A stretch of 64,000 nt of DNA from CAZCQG01 sp964500775 (GCA_964500775.1 CAZCQG010000002.1:26734-90733), one strand, 5' to 3'; numbered from the stretch's first letter, positions 16,519-26,390 are shown. Translations and numbers: made by a program. Notes: generated from the sequence alone by a model not told the origin.

Positions 16519-18276
16519 TTAGTTCAGAAGCGAGGCGGCGGCGAGTTTTTCGCTAGATTTCTTTGCCGCTTTTTTCAAATCACCGAAGATTTTATCGAGA
16601 TTCCTATTTATTACCACTTGGTCTTTGGCTATCACCTCGATGATAGCTCCGCTCACGCTAAGAAGCGGGAAGTCTCGCTTCTTTCCATCCCTATCGCACA
16701 TCTCTACAAAGCCTCTACTAATATCCTCTTCGTCATAAAAGCTTTCGGCGTTTTTGCGAAATTTATCGACGACTTCTTTGTAATGCCCATACGCCTCTTC
16801 AAATGAAAAATCTTTGTCGCTACTACTAAGCGAAGCGAAAAAATCATCCCCGCCGATATGCCCGATAAAATACCCCTTCTCTTCCAAATCCGCCCGCAAT
16901 ATGTCGGCAAAAAGCTTGATCGCCCTATCGCCGTATCGGAATCCGTATTTGTCGTTAAAAGGTTTGAAGTTATCAAAATCAAAATAGCAAATTATTATGT
17001 CGGTTCCCACGTTTGCGAAATGGGTCGTGAGGTATTTTTGTATCGCGTTATTTCCGGCTAGCCCCGTGAGCGGATTTTGCTCCAGTGCGCTTATTATATT
17101 CTTTTTGTTGAGGGCGTTGAGCAAAGACGAAGAGGTGAGGAATCCTTTATATTTCGTATCTTTTATGACGATGACCCCGTTGCCATCCTGTGACATCGAA
17201 AATATCTCTAAAGCAGAATCTATATCGCTATTGACATCCACCACGCCGCATTCAGAGACGAATTGCCGCACGTTCTTGACTGCGGATTTGTTTTTTAAAA
17301 GCGCCGTGCCGTACGCCGAGTAGACAAAATCTTTCAAATCTTTGTCTTTGATGATACCTAGCGGATAGCCCGACATATCGAGTGCGGGCAAAAAAGTGGT
17401 GTTTTTATTTTTTCTAAATTTCTCTAAGACATCAAGCATATCTTCATTTTCATACACGGGGTCTAAAAATTCCACGTACTCTTTGAGGGAGTTTTTGAGG
17501 GTGTTTCTTTTGTCTTTGATGTTGAGTTTTTCGATGTGCTTGTAGCGCTCTTTGAGCCTGCTTTTATTAAAGGTCTCATCGCGCACGATCTTCCCCTCGA
17601 TGAGCGGGATGCTTAGCTCTTTACTCGCGTAGTACAGCTCTTTTGTGTCGATTCCTTTGGCTATGACCATCACCCCCAAAACCTTCGTGATGTTGCAGAT
17701 ATTGGAGACATACATCTTTTTTCGCAAGTGTTTATCCATATCTTGGACGAAAAAGCTATCGAGCTTCACGAAATCAGGCACGAGTTCGTACATCAATCGG
17801 TAGTTAAAGCTCCCGCTCCCGAAATCATCGATCGCTATTTTAAACCCGCTATTGGAAAAGAATCCAAACAGCGCATTTACTTCGGAGGGTTCGAGCTTGT
17901 TGTCTTTTTGCGGTAGGACGATACAGATTCTAGAGAGGTAGGGCTTGATTGATTCGATGTACTCCATAGTCTCTTTTGAGAAAAGATCAGGCATCTTCGC
18001 GAGCCTGCAATCAGCCTCGATAAAGACGCAACTCTCGGTGTTCTCATCGTTTTTCAAAAACTCCAAAGCCCGATTTAAAAAAATCATTTGCAACTGCACG
18101 AGGGTGAGCTTTGAGAAACACCTATCCCAAAACTCCCTTATCTCTTTGCCATCTTTGCATACGGGGATAAAATCGTATCCAAGCGTTATTCCGCTTAGGG
18201 TGTTGACTATCGGCTGATACTTGTACTCGAAATTTTCGTCGACCTCCTTTAGAAGTCCCGCATGAAAGTTCAACAA
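16519..18276 (-). CDS. degenerate EAL - CBS pair - GGDEF protein
   Basis: 585 residues, soluble, with domains in the order EAL (about 15-250), two CBS repeats (about 270-395) and GGDEF (about 410-570). The EAL domain has lost key catalytic acids: the EAL triplet reads DFI (GYDFIP, residues 33-38), the late Glu is Lys207 in VIAKGID, and the mid-domain E-x-T-E stretch is absent. DDFGSG (Asp150, Asp151) and Lys171 remain. The GGDEF motif is GGDDF and looks active. I infer a diguanylate cyclase with a ligand-binding, non-catalytic EAL and nucleotide-sensing CBS domains. The start is a TTG at 18276 with GAGGG upstream. Confidence 0.9.
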   Translation of the reverse strand: MLNFHAGLLKEVDENFEYKYQPIVNTLSGITLGYDFIPVCKDGKEIREFWDRCFSKLTLVQLQMIFLNRALEFLKNDENTESCVFIEADCRLAKMPDLFSKETMEYIESIKPYLSRICIVLPQKDNKLEPSEVNALFGFFSNSGFKIAIDDFGSGSFNYRLMYELVPDFVKLDSFFVQDMDKHLRKKMYVSNICNITKVLGVMVIAKGIDTKELYYASKELSIPLIEGKIVRDETFNKSRLKERYKHIEKLNIKDKRNTLKNSLKEYVEFLDPVYENEDMLDVLEKFRKNKNTTFLPALDMSGYPLGIIKDKDLKDFVYSAYGTALLKNKSAVKNVRQFVSECGVVDVNSDIDSALEIFSMSQDGNGVIVIKDTKYKGFLTSSSLLNALNKKNIISALEQNPLTGLAGNNAIQKYLTTHFANVGTDIIICYFDFDNFKPFNDKYGFRYGDRAIKLFADILRADLEEKGYFIGHIGGDDFFASLSSSDKDFSFEEAYGHYKEVVDKFRKNAESFYDEEDISRGFVEMCDRDGKKRDFPLLSVSGAIIEVIAKDQVVINRNLDKIFGDLKKAAKKSSEKLAAASLLN

Positions 18277-18325
18277 TTTTCCCTCGATTTTTTTGGATTT
18301 AACACTAATACTTTACATTGCTTTT

Positions 18326-18396
18326 GTTACCTCTCCGTTACGCCTAAAGTCTAAAAAATTTTTTGTTACCATCAAGAAACCAATGTAATCTACAAT
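18326..18396 (+). promoter_or_regulatory. possible PhoB-box region and promoter of the phoU operon
   Basis: GTTAC occurs at 18326-18330 and again at 18337-18341, an 11-bp period as in direct-repeat Pho boxes. A third copy lies at 18365-18369. A TACAAT -10-like hexamer at 18391-18396 lies 27 bases before the phoU ATG. The site is suggested only by spacing and by the identity of the downstream genes. Confidence 0.35.
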
Positions 18397-18422
18397 TACA
18401 AAATTAATACAGAGGAAGAGGG

Positions 18423-19115
18423 ATGAAGACGCCTACGGGTTCTATTACGGAAAATCTCAACTACATCGACAGGATGGAAAAACTCACGGCAAATAAAATG
18501 ACCGTCGTGGGTAAAACGCTTGATGCGCATAGACTTTGCACGGAGGGATTCCTCAAGCAAGACATCGCGCTGCTCAACCAAGCAAAAAACTACCTCAAAG
18601 GGCTAGAAGAGCTAGCCAACGAGCTAGATGATAAAATAATTACGATGGTGGGATTATTCGATCCCGAAGCGACCGATTTGCGAGAGATGATCGCGCTACT
18701 CAAAATAGTAAACGAGTTGGTACGTATCGGCAACTGCACCAAAAGCTGTGCCAATAGAGCAATATGGCTCATCGAAGAAAAGTACGACTACGACGGCTTG
18801 CAAAAGAATCTCACGATACTTTTTAGCATAACCTACACCGCTCTCAAGATCGTATGCGATGCCTTGATGGATGAAAAATTCTCCGATCACACCCAAATCT
18901 TTAGCAAAGTCAAAATCGAAGAGAGCAAGACGGACGATATTTGCGGTCTCATTCAAAAAGAGATTTACGACAGAAATTCGGGCAATGAACTAAGCAAAAA
19001 AGCTCTCGCCGTGTTAGAGATCACAAAAAAACTAGAGCGCAGCGCGGATCACACCGAAAATATCGCCCACCTTTTGGAGTATATAAAGCTCGGCGGGAAA
19101 ATCAAAACTTACTAA
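18423..19115 (+). CDS. phoU: PhoU-like phosphate signalling protein
   Basis: A 230-residue all-helical protein made of two PhoU three-helix bundles, with the second ending LERSADHTENIAHLLEYI, the conserved E-R-x-x-D-x-x-x-N-I motif that binds metal. PhoU conveys phosphate status between the Pst transporter and PhoR. It lies 15 bases upstream of a PhoB-like regulator and its kinase. No pst genes are in the window. Confidence 0.93.
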   Translation: MKTPTGSITENLNYIDRMEKLTANKMTVVGKTLDAHRLCTEGFLKQDIALLNQAKNYLKGLEELANELDDKIITMVGLFDPEATDLREMIALLKIVNELVRIGNCTKSCANRAIWLIEEKYDYDGLQKNLTILFSITYTALKIVCDALMDEKFSDHTQIFSKVKIEESKTDDICGLIQKEIYDRNSGNELSKKALAVLEITKKLERSADHTENIAHLLEYIKLGGKIKTY

Positions 19116-19130
19116 ACACAAAGGAGCGTT

Positions 19131-19802
19131 ATGTCGGCACTCATCGCTATCATCGAAGACGAAGAGGATATGTTAGAGTTATTGGAACACAAGCTTTTTA
19201 GTGAAGGATTCGAGCCTATCGGATTCCTCAACACGAACAACGTCGAAAAACTACTCAAAGAAGAGAGCGTGGATCTCCTCATCGTCGATAGAAACCTCCC
19301 CGGTGTAGAAGGGGCAGAGTTCGTAAGTTCGTTGCGCGATAAAGGGTATCAGATTCCCGTCATTTTTTTGAGCGCCAAAGACAAAGAGAGCGATAAGATA
19401 AAAGGGTTTGAACAAGGCGGGGACGACTATATCACCAAACCTTTCAATATGCAAGAGCTACTCCTTAGGGTAAAAGCACTCCTGAAGCGCACAAAGGGGG
19501 AAGAGAGTGAAATTTATCAATTTAGGGATATTATCATAAAGACCAAAAGCAAAGAGGTGTTCGTCGATAGGAAAAAGATCGATCTCACCAAACTAGAGTT
19601 CCAATTGCTTTTAGAGTTTATAAAAAACAAAAACGTCGTACTTAGCAGGGATTATCTCTTGGAAAACGTATGGAGAAGCAGCGAAGAGTATCAAGATAGG
19701 ACGGTCAACGTCGCTATCAAAAGACTCAAAGAAAAAGTCGATCCGGATAAAGAGAAAAATTACTTCAAAAGCGTGCGAGGAGAAGGCTATATTCTTTGTT
19801 AG
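19131..19802 (+). CDS. phoB: OmpR-family response regulator (PhoB-like)
   Basis: 223 residues: receiver domain with acidic pocket (IEDEED), phosphoacceptor Asp in DLLIVDRNLPG, the switch Ser/Ala in IFLSAKD and Lys in DYITKPF; then a winged-helix DNA-binding domain ending FKSVRGEGYIL. The phoU neighbour and the overlapping kinase gene make a phosphate-starvation regulator the best reading; orthology with PhoB is inferred from context. Confidence 0.88.
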   Translation: MSALIAIIEDEEDMLELLEHKLFSEGFEPIGFLNTNNVEKLLKEESVDLLIVDRNLPGVEGAEFVSSLRDKGYQIPVIFLSAKDKESDKIKGFEQGGDDYITKPFNMQELLLRVKALLKRTKGEESEIYQFRDIIIKTKSKEVFVDRKKIDLTKLEFQLLLEFIKNKNVVLSRDYLLENVWRSSEEYQDRTVNVAIKRLKEKVDPDKEKNYFKSVRGEGYILC

Positions 19803-21121
19803 GACTGCATAGACTTTTTTACTATCTATTCGTCGCATTTATCGTAGCGGTTTTCGCTACGTCAGTATTTATCGGCTACTACTCTTACCGAGACGGCGAG
19901 GTAGGGCATGCGAAAAAAGTAATCGCCAAAGCCCAAAATGAATTTGCAAAATACGGCGAAGAGCAGGAGATACTCGCAGAGCACCTCTCCCTTTTAGGGG
20001 TAAATCTCCTCTTGTTTGACAAAAACCACACACCCATTTTTTCACACCCCGAGTACACCCATTTTATCTTCGTCAGAGGGATACATTTGGGAGAATATTA
20101 TGTCGATGAAAAAAGCTTTAGTCTTTTTTACAAATACTCCGTTATGCACAAAAACGAGGAGTGCATAGCCGTCCTCTATGCTCCTCTAGGCGGGACGAAA
20201 AATGCCTATTTGGATCTATGGAAAAAAGCGACGGTTATCTTTATTTTCGCCCTTGTTTTTACCTTTGCCCTCTCTAGCGTCATTAGTAAGATTCTCACCA
20301 AACAGCTCACTTCGCTCTCCAAGCTCTTGGGGGAGATTCCCGATATTGACGTAGATAGAGAGATACGGGGGAGATTTTTGCCCGAGTTTGACGTACTAGA
20401 AGAATCAATAATCAAGCTCTCTAAAAAAATCACCAAAAAAGATAAAAAACTCAAAAAGCACACCGCCGCTCTCCGCCTCCGCAACAGGGAGAATCTCGAA
20501 ATCATCTCGGCGATTTCGCATGAGTTTAAGAATCCCATCGCCATTATTTCGGGCTACTGTGAGACACTTCTCGAAGACAAAGAACTCGACCCCAAACTCC
20601 GAGAGAAATTTCTCAAAAAAATCGAAAACAATGCAAAAAAACTCACCGCCCTCATTGATAGGCTCTCCTTGAGCACGAAGCTCGAAAATCACGCCATCGA
20701 ACCTGCTTTTGCAAAAACCTCTCTTTTGGGAATCTGCAATGATGTCAAAAATACGTGCGAAGATAAATACAAAGAGAAAAAAGTACATATCATCGGCAAA
20801 GAGAGGGAAGTCGCGTGCGATAAAACACTCCTTGAGCTAGCGATCACGAATCTCGTCGAAAATGCCCTCAAATACTCTTTTGAAGACGTGACGCTCAAAC
20901 TCGACGAAGAGAGAATCTCCGTCATAGACAAAGGGAGCGGCATCCCCGAAGAGGAGATAGACCTCATCACTAAAAAATTTTACCGTGCCGATAAAAATAG
21001 TTGGAATAGCTCTCTTGGACTCGGGCTTTGGATAGTAAAATTTATCCTTAAGCTCCATAATACGAATCTCGAAATAGAATCTACAAAAGGGGTCGGGTCG
21101 GTCTTTAGTTTTAAAATATAG
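19796..21121 (+). CDS. phoR: sensor histidine kinase (PhoR-like)
   Basis: 441 residues. Membrane helices at about 7-27 and 147-167 enclose a periplasmic sensor of about 120 residues. The HisKA dimerisation segment has the phosphoacceptor His in ISAISHEFKNPIAI, and the HATPase domain has the N box (TNLVENALKYS), G1 (DKGSGIPEE) and G2 (GLGLGLWIV-type, here LGLGLWIVKF). The start is a TTG at 19796 that overlaps the regulator gene by 7 bases. Partner of the preceding PhoB-like protein. Confidence 0.9.
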   Translation: MLGLHRLFYYLFVAFIVAVFATSVFIGYYSYRDGEVGHAKKVIAKAQNEFAKYGEEQEILAEHLSLLGVNLLLFDKNHTPIFSHPEYTHFIFVRGIHLGEYYVDEKSFSLFYKYSVMHKNEECIAVLYAPLGGTKNAYLDLWKKATVIFIFALVFTFALSSVISKILTKQLTSLSKLLGEIPDIDVDREIRGRFLPEFDVLEESIIKLSKKITKKDKKLKKHTAALRLRNRENLEIISAISHEFKNPIAIISGYCETLLEDKELDPKLREKFLKKIENNAKKLTALIDRLSLSTKLENHAIEPAFAKTSLLGICNDVKNTCEDKYKEKKVHIIGKEREVACDKTLLELAITNLVENALKYSFEDVTLKLDEERISVIDKGSGIPEEEIDLITKKFYRADKNSWNSSLGLGLWIVKFILKLHNTNLEIESTKGVGSVFSFKI

Positions 21122-21129
21122 GGAGTGTT

Positions 21130-22515
21130 ATGCAAAAGGTATTTGAACACTTAGGGGCGCTTGATAAACGGTGTTATGATTCCTTTTTTCTCACCGAAGA
21201 TATTTTAATGGAAAACGCCGCGAATGGACTTGCAAACTTTGTCAAAGAGCGTTTCGAGCGAAACAAAAAGATTCTTATCGTTGCAGGCAGCGGCAACAAC
21301 GGCGGGGACGGGATCGCGTGTGCAAGGATTTTGCACGGCGAATATTTCGTCGATCTCTTCTTGCATAAAGAGCCGAAAAGTCCTATGGCGCGCCTACAAT
21401 TAGCGCGTGCCAAAGCGCTTGGGGTTCAGCTAGTCGATACGATCGGCTCACGATACGACATCATCATCGATGCACTCTTTGGCTCGGGACTCAAAGATGC
21501 ATTAGATTCTAAAACTCTCTCACTTCTTAGAGATCTCAATACACTTGATGGTTATAAAATCGCCTGCGATATTCCTAGCGGGATAGATTCCTTGGGAAGA
21601 ATCCAAGGTGGGTGTTTTAAGGCTGATGCGACGGTAACGATGGGGGCGCAAAAACTCTCCCTCTATCTCGATGAAGCAAAAGATTTCGTCGGAGAAATTC
21701 ATGTGGCAAACCTCGGAATCGCTAGAGAAAAATACGAGACGGAAACTTCTATGTTTCTTTTAGACCTAGAAGATTTGCATCTCCCGATACGCACGAAGCA
21801 AAACACCCACAAAGGGGAATTTGGGCATACGATAGTGGCTATGGGGGAGAAAGAGGGAGCCGCACTCATCGGTGCTACGGCGGCACTCCGTTTCGGAGCG
21901 GGACTGGTGAGTGTCGTTTGCGATGCAAACACGACGCTTCCGCCGTATTTGATGCGCGCGGATTCTTATGAAAAAGCGGATGCAATAGCTGCAGGAATGG
22001 GTTTGGGCAAGATGGATGATGCACTTTTTAGCGCGCTTTTAAAAAAGCCGTGCGTCATCGACGCCGATATATTTTACAAACACGAGATTCTCGAAATACT
22101 CAAAAACAATACAAAAATCATCCTCACACCGCATCCAAAAGAGTTCGCTTCATTGCTGAAAATCACGGGAATTGGCGAATATAGTGTAGAATTTATACAA
22201 CATAATAGATTTTCTCTCTCGCAAACTTTCTGCGATAAATACAAAAATTGTATACTTATGCTCAAAGGCGCCAACACTCTCATCGCGGGAGAGGGAAAAC
22301 TTTTTATCAACCCTCACGGGACACCGGTGCTCGCGAAAGGGGGGAGCGGCGATATGCTTTCAGGACTTATCGTCTCTTTGCTTGCGCAAGGATACTCACC
22401 GCTTGATGCGGCGTGCAATGCGTCATTGGCATTGGCAAAATGCTCGATGCTTTATGAATTTAACAACTACTATCCGACCGCACTTGATATGGTCGAGGAG
22501 CTAAAAAGGTTATAA
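21130..22515 (+). CDS. nnr: bifunctional NAD(P)HX epimerase/dehydratase
   Basis: It repairs hydrated NAD(P)H: the N-terminal YjeF_N domain epimerises NAD(P)HX (AGSGNNGGDGIACARIL), and the C-terminal ribokinase-like domain dehydrates it with ADP/ATP (GEFGHTIVAMGEKEGA, ILTPHPKEFASLL, and the catalytic Asp in AKGGSGDMLSGLI). 461 residues, normal for the fused form. It follows the kinase gene by 8 bases and abuts the next start. Confidence 0.96.
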   Translation: MQKVFEHLGALDKRCYDSFFLTEDILMENAANGLANFVKERFERNKKILIVAGSGNNGGDGIACARILHGEYFVDLFLHKEPKSPMARLQLARAKALGVQLVDTIGSRYDIIIDALFGSGLKDALDSKTLSLLRDLNTLDGYKIACDIPSGIDSLGRIQGGCFKADATVTMGAQKLSLYLDEAKDFVGEIHVANLGIAREKYETETSMFLLDLEDLHLPIRTKQNTHKGEFGHTIVAMGEKEGAALIGATAALRFGAGLVSVVCDANTTLPPYLMRADSYEKADAIAAGMGLGKMDDALFSALLKKPCVIDADIFYKHEILEILKNNTKIILTPHPKEFASLLKITGIGEYSVEFIQHNRFSLSQTFCDKYKNCILMLKGANTLIAGEGKLFINPHGTPVLAKGGSGDMLSGLIVSLLAQGYSPLDAACNASLALAKCSMLYEFNNYYPTALDMVEELKRL

Positions 22516-24834
22516 GTGCAATTTATCAAAGAAGATTATGCGGCTAAAATAAAAAAAAGTAAAATAATTTTATTGGCGAGCTACATACTCGCCCTCCTAT
22601 TGTTGTTGGTTTGGTCTTTGTTTGCGTATCTGACGATGCAAGAGCTGATCGCCTCGCAAAAATCGTACTCTAGCCTCATAAACACGAGCGGCAAACAGCG
22701 GATGCTTTCACAACATAGTGCGTTATATGCGGTTTTGTATACAAAAGAATCAAATGCCCAATACCTTGCCGAAATCAAAAAGAGTGTCGGCGAACTCAAG
22801 GCAAACCATAAATTCGTCTCGCAATACATTTTGACGATAGACACGATCAAATACTATTTCAGCTCCGTAGATGCACTTGACACCCAGCTCAATAACTATT
22901 GCGACATCTTGGAAGATTTCGTCCATTCACCTAGCGAAGAGAAATCAAGATACATTCACGAGTATTCTCAAAAGCTCTTGATTACTCTCGACAAAGGGGT
23001 GAGTGTCCTCGAAGAAGAGAGTCGCAAATCTATCGATTCCCTTTTAAACCAAGAGCTTCTGATCTTTATAGGCACCCTTATTACCTTATTTCTCGAAGCG
23101 GTTCTTATCGTGATTCCTGTTTTCAAATCTACCGAAAAAGATTTTGAGCTGTTAAAAAAAGGGATTGAGGAGAAAACAAAAGAGCTAATCCTCTACTCAC
23201 AAGTCTTTAAGCACGCTATCGAGGGTATCGCCATAACCGATAAAAAACAAAAAATACTCTCTGTCAATAAAGCCTTTGAAAAGATAACGGGATACGGAAA
23301 AGAGGAGGCGGTAGGAAAAACCCCCGCCATACTCAAATCGGGGAAACACGACAAAGATTTCTATAAAAAGATGTGGGATCATATCCTCCTCGATGGGCAT
23401 TGGAGCGGTGAAATCATCAATAAAAAAAAGGACGGGAGGCTCTTTTACGAGTGGATTAGCATTATCAAAGTAAACGACGACAACGGCAAGCCGCTCTATT
23501 ACATCTCTATCTTCTCCGATATGACCCCGTTTCACGAAACCAAAAAGAATCTAGAGTATATGGCGACGCACGATTTCCTCACGGGTCTCCCAAACAGGAA
23601 TCTCTTCAATGATCGCTTCCATCACTCTATCGCCAAAGCCAAAAGAGACGACACGAAAGTGGGGTTGGTGTTTATCGATCTTGATGACTTTAAAAAAGTA
23701 AACGATTCACTCGGACACAACCTAGGGGACGAGCTCCTCATCGCCATAGCCGCGCGAATAAAATCCGAAACTAGAGAATCCGATACCCTCGCTAGGGTCG
23801 GAGGGGATGAATTTTTGCTACTAGTAGAAGATCTTGGCTCGACAAATACTCTCATAGCGCTCGTCGAAAAAATCAGAAATATAATCATAGAGCCTATCTA
23901 CATAGGGGAGAAAGAGGTCGTCATCGGATGCAGTATAGGTATCAGCGTCTACCCCGACGATAGCCAAGACCCCGTACAGCTTATGCAATTTGCCGATATG
24001 GCGATGTACAAGGCAAAATCCAACGAGAAAGGGCATTATTGCTTCTTCACCGAAGACCTGAATAAAAAAGCCTCAAAAAGATTAGAAGTCGAAGGAAAGA
24101 TTCGTGAAGCGATCAAGAATGACGAATTTATCCTATATTATCAACCCAAAATCGACCTCAAGAATAATTCGATTTACGGCGTAGAAGCGCTCATACGGTG
24201 GAAAAAGGGAGACAAGATCATCCCTCCCGCGGAGTTTATAGAGATCGCCGAGGAGAGCGGGCAGATCATAGAGATAGGCGACATCGTTATGCAAAAAGCT
24301 TTCTCAACCTTTAGCCGATGGAAAAGTATGGGATTCCATACCGATATGTCTATCAACTTTTCCGCAAAACAATTTGCCCAAATAAATATGTATGAGAAAT
24401 TTACAAACTCGCTTAATGCGCATCTACAAGATGCTAACGGCATCATCATAGAGCTAACCGAATCTTCGCTCGTCACCGATTTTAGCAACACGCTAAAAAT
24501 TTTGCAGGCGATAAAAAGCCATGGTGCAAAAATCTCGGTGGATGACTTCGGTACGGGATACTCTAGCTTGAGCTATCTCAAAAAATTGCCGCTTGACTAT
24601 CTCAAGATAGACAGATCGTTTGTGATGGACATAGAGCAAGACGATGACGATAAGGTGATCGTCGAAGCGATAGCGTCACTCGGTAAAAAACTCGGTCTTA
24701 CGCTCGTAGCGGAGGGGATAGAGAATGAATTCCAAGATAGGTTTCTAAAATCGATCGGTTGTGACATAGGGCAAGGGTATATGTATTCAAGACCTATTTG
24801 CGAAGAAGAGTTGTTGGAAAAATATTACAAATAA
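22516..24834 (+). CDS. membrane PAS-GGDEF-EAL c-di-GMP protein with PilJ-type sensor
   Basis: 772 residues. A first membrane helix at about 15-40, then a periplasmic helical sensor containing SGKQRMLSQ, the signature of the type IV pili methyl-accepting/PilJ-like N domain. A second helix lies at about 175-200. The cytoplasmic part has a PAS domain (about 230-350), a GGDEF domain with intact VGGDEF, and an EAL domain with intact VEALIRW, DDFGTGYSSLSYL and AEGIEN. Both activities may be functional, so the net direction is unknown. The GTG start at 22516 directly follows the nnr stop. Confidence 0.92.
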   Translation: MQFIKEDYAAKIKKSKIILLASYILALLLLLVWSLFAYLTMQELIASQKSYSSLINTSGKQRMLSQHSALYAVLYTKESNAQYLAEIKKSVGELKANHKFVSQYILTIDTIKYYFSSVDALDTQLNNYCDILEDFVHSPSEEKSRYIHEYSQKLLITLDKGVSVLEEESRKSIDSLLNQELLIFIGTLITLFLEAVLIVIPVFKSTEKDFELLKKGIEEKTKELILYSQVFKHAIEGIAITDKKQKILSVNKAFEKITGYGKEEAVGKTPAILKSGKHDKDFYKKMWDHILLDGHWSGEIINKKKDGRLFYEWISIIKVNDDNGKPLYYISIFSDMTPFHETKKNLEYMATHDFLTGLPNRNLFNDRFHHSIAKAKRDDTKVGLVFIDLDDFKKVNDSLGHNLGDELLIAIAARIKSETRESDTLARVGGDEFLLLVEDLGSTNTLIALVEKIRNIIIEPIYIGEKEVVIGCSIGISVYPDDSQDPVQLMQFADMAMYKAKSNEKGHYCFFTEDLNKKASKRLEVEGKIREAIKNDEFILYYQPKIDLKNNSIYGVEALIRWKKGDKIIPPAEFIEIAEESGQIIEIGDIVMQKAFSTFSRWKSMGFHTDMSINFSAKQFAQINMYEKFTNSLNAHLQDANGIIIELTESSLVTDFSNTLKILQAIKSHGAKISVDDFGTGYSSLSYLKKLPLDYLKIDRSFVMDIEQDDDDKVIVEAIASLGKKLGLTLVAEGIENEFQDRFLKSIGCDIGQGYMYSRPICEEELLEKYYK

Positions 24835-24847
24835 TAAAAATTATTAA

Positions 24848-24876
24848 TTGACAATATTTTACGATTGTGTTATTAT
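24848..24876 (+). promoter_or_regulatory. sigma70 promoter of the rubrerythrin gene
   Basis: TTGACA (24848-24853) and TATTAT (24871-24876) with a 17-base spacer lie 29 bases before the rubrerythrin ATG, which has an AAAGGAG ribosome site. The surroundings are AT-rich; I could not define a PerR or Fur box with confidence. Confidence 0.7.
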
Positions 24877-24904
24877 TCATCCACAAATACAAAAGGAGTA
24901 ATAA

Positions 24905-25552
24905 ATGAAACAGTATCAAACCTATAAGTGCAATAGATGCGGCAATGAAGTAGAAATCCAAAACGTGGGCGGGGGGACACTTACCTGTTGCGGTGCGGCA
25001 ATGGAGTGCACCACTACAAACTTAACTGCGGTAAATCTTATGAAAGCGTTTGCGGGAGAATCGCAAGCGAGAAATAAATACGAATTCTTCGGTGAACTAG
25101 CAAGAGAAGCGGGCTGGCACGCGATAGCCGATCATTTCTACGAAGCGGCGGAAAACGAAAAATACCACGCATTGGCGGAATACAAAGCATACAACAAACT
25201 TGTAAACGGATTTGAGTTTAACGAAACATTGAAGAATCTCGACTACGCAATGGCGGGCGAAAACTACGAACACACCGTGATGTATCCTAATTTCGCCGAG
25301 ATAGCCAAGATAGAGGGTTATAAAGATATAGCGAGACTTTTTGAGGCGATAGCCAAAGTAGAGGTAGAGCACGAAAGGGAATATGCCGAGCTTAAAGATG
25401 CACTTATCGAGGACGGATTCTTCGAATCGGCAGATGAAGAGGCGTGGGTATGCGAAGTGTGCGGTCACGTCCATAGAGGAAAAAAAGCACCGGGTGCTTG
25501 CCCGCTATGCAAAGTGTCTAAAGAGTATTTTAAAAGAGAACATCTCTATTAA
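24905..25552 (+). CDS. desulforubrerythrin (peroxide-reducing non-haem iron protein)
   Basis: 215 residues in three modules. An N-terminal desulforedoxin-like iron centre has Cys9, Cys12, Cys28 and Cys29. A central ferritin-like diiron four-helix bundle has Glu52, Glu85/His88, Glu119, Glu122 and Glu153/His156. A C-terminal rubredoxin has Cys183, Cys186, Cys199 and Cys202. This is the arrangement described for the Campylobacter jejuni desulforubrerythrin (Rrc). It reduces hydrogen peroxide in the cytoplasm. The next gene starts 4 bases downstream. Confidence 0.95.
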   Translation: MKQYQTYKCNRCGNEVEIQNVGGGTLTCCGAAMECTTTNLTAVNLMKAFAGESQARNKYEFFGELAREAGWHAIADHFYEAAENEKYHALAEYKAYNKLVNGFEFNETLKNLDYAMAGENYEHTVMYPNFAEIAKIEGYKDIARLFEAIAKVEVEHEREYAELKDALIEDGFFESADEEAWVCEVCGHVHRGKKAPGACPLCKVSKEYFKREHLY

Positions 25553-25556
25553 TTGA

Positions 25557-26390
25557 ATGGAAAATCTCCAACCAAGCGATCTGTTTATCCCTTTTTTGCT
25601 CACGCTGCTTGCCGGTCTCTCCACGGGTATCGGCGCGGCGATAGCGTTTTTTTCGAAAAGGGATAATAAAAAGTTACTCTCGGTGGGTCTTGGATTCTCG
25701 GCGGGAGTGATGATATATGTCTCGTTTGTGGAGATTTTAGCAGAATCAAAACGCTCATTTATCGCTGATTTCGGCGAAATACGAGGAGAGCTTTTAGCGA
25801 TAGCGATTTTTTTTGTGGGTTTTGCGGTGGCATTTTTGATCGATCGGTTTATACCCGATGACGTCAACCCCCACGAGTTCAAGAAAAACAGCGAACTCAA
25901 AGAGCTAAAACCCGATAGCGACACGGTAGACTTAAAAGCTTTACGAAGGACGGGGGTATTTACCGCCATAGCCATAGGGATACACAATTTTCCCGAAGGA
26001 TTCGCAACATTCGTAGCAGCGCTGCAAAGTCCTACTATCGGGCTAAGTATCGCCTTTGCCATAGCCATCCACAATATCCCCGAAGGGATGGCGGTATCGC
26101 TTCCGATATACCATGCCACGGGGGATAAGATGCACGCTTTCAAACTTGCGTTGTCCTCGGGATTGGCAGAGCCTATCGGCGCGTTGCTGGGATTTTTTTT
26201 GTTGCTTCCCATTATGGGAGAGCTTACCCTTGGCATCGTGTTTAGTTTCGTCGCGGGGGTGATGGTGTATATTAGTTTTGATGAGCTTTTGCCAAGCGCT
26301 AGAGTCTTTGGCAATGCCCATACGACAATACTCGGAATCTCACTCGGAATGGCGGTCATGGCACTAAGCCTAGTAGCATTTAAACTATAA
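25557..26390 (+). CDS. zupT: ZIP-family metal transporter (ZupT-like)
   Basis: An inner-membrane divalent-metal importer of 277 residues with eight predicted helices. The metal path motifs are HNFPEGFATF and HNIPEGMAVS in helices 4 and 5; a charged cytoplasmic loop lies between helices 3 and 4. It sits between the desulforubrerythrin and ferritin-like genes, which suggests iron (or zinc/manganese) supply matched to iron-protein synthesis. Confidence 0.92.
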   Translation: MENLQPSDLFIPFLLTLLAGLSTGIGAAIAFFSKRDNKKLLSVGLGFSAGVMIYVSFVEILAESKRSFIADFGEIRGELLAIAIFFVGFAVAFLIDRFIPDDVNPHEFKKNSELKELKPDSDTVDLKALRRTGVFTAIAIGIHNFPEGFATFVAALQSPTIGLSIAFAIAIHNIPEGMAVSLPIYHATGDKMHAFKLALSSGLAEPIGALLGFFLLLPIMGELTLGIVFSFVAGVMVYISFDELLPSARVFGNAHTTILGISLGMAVMALSLVAFKL

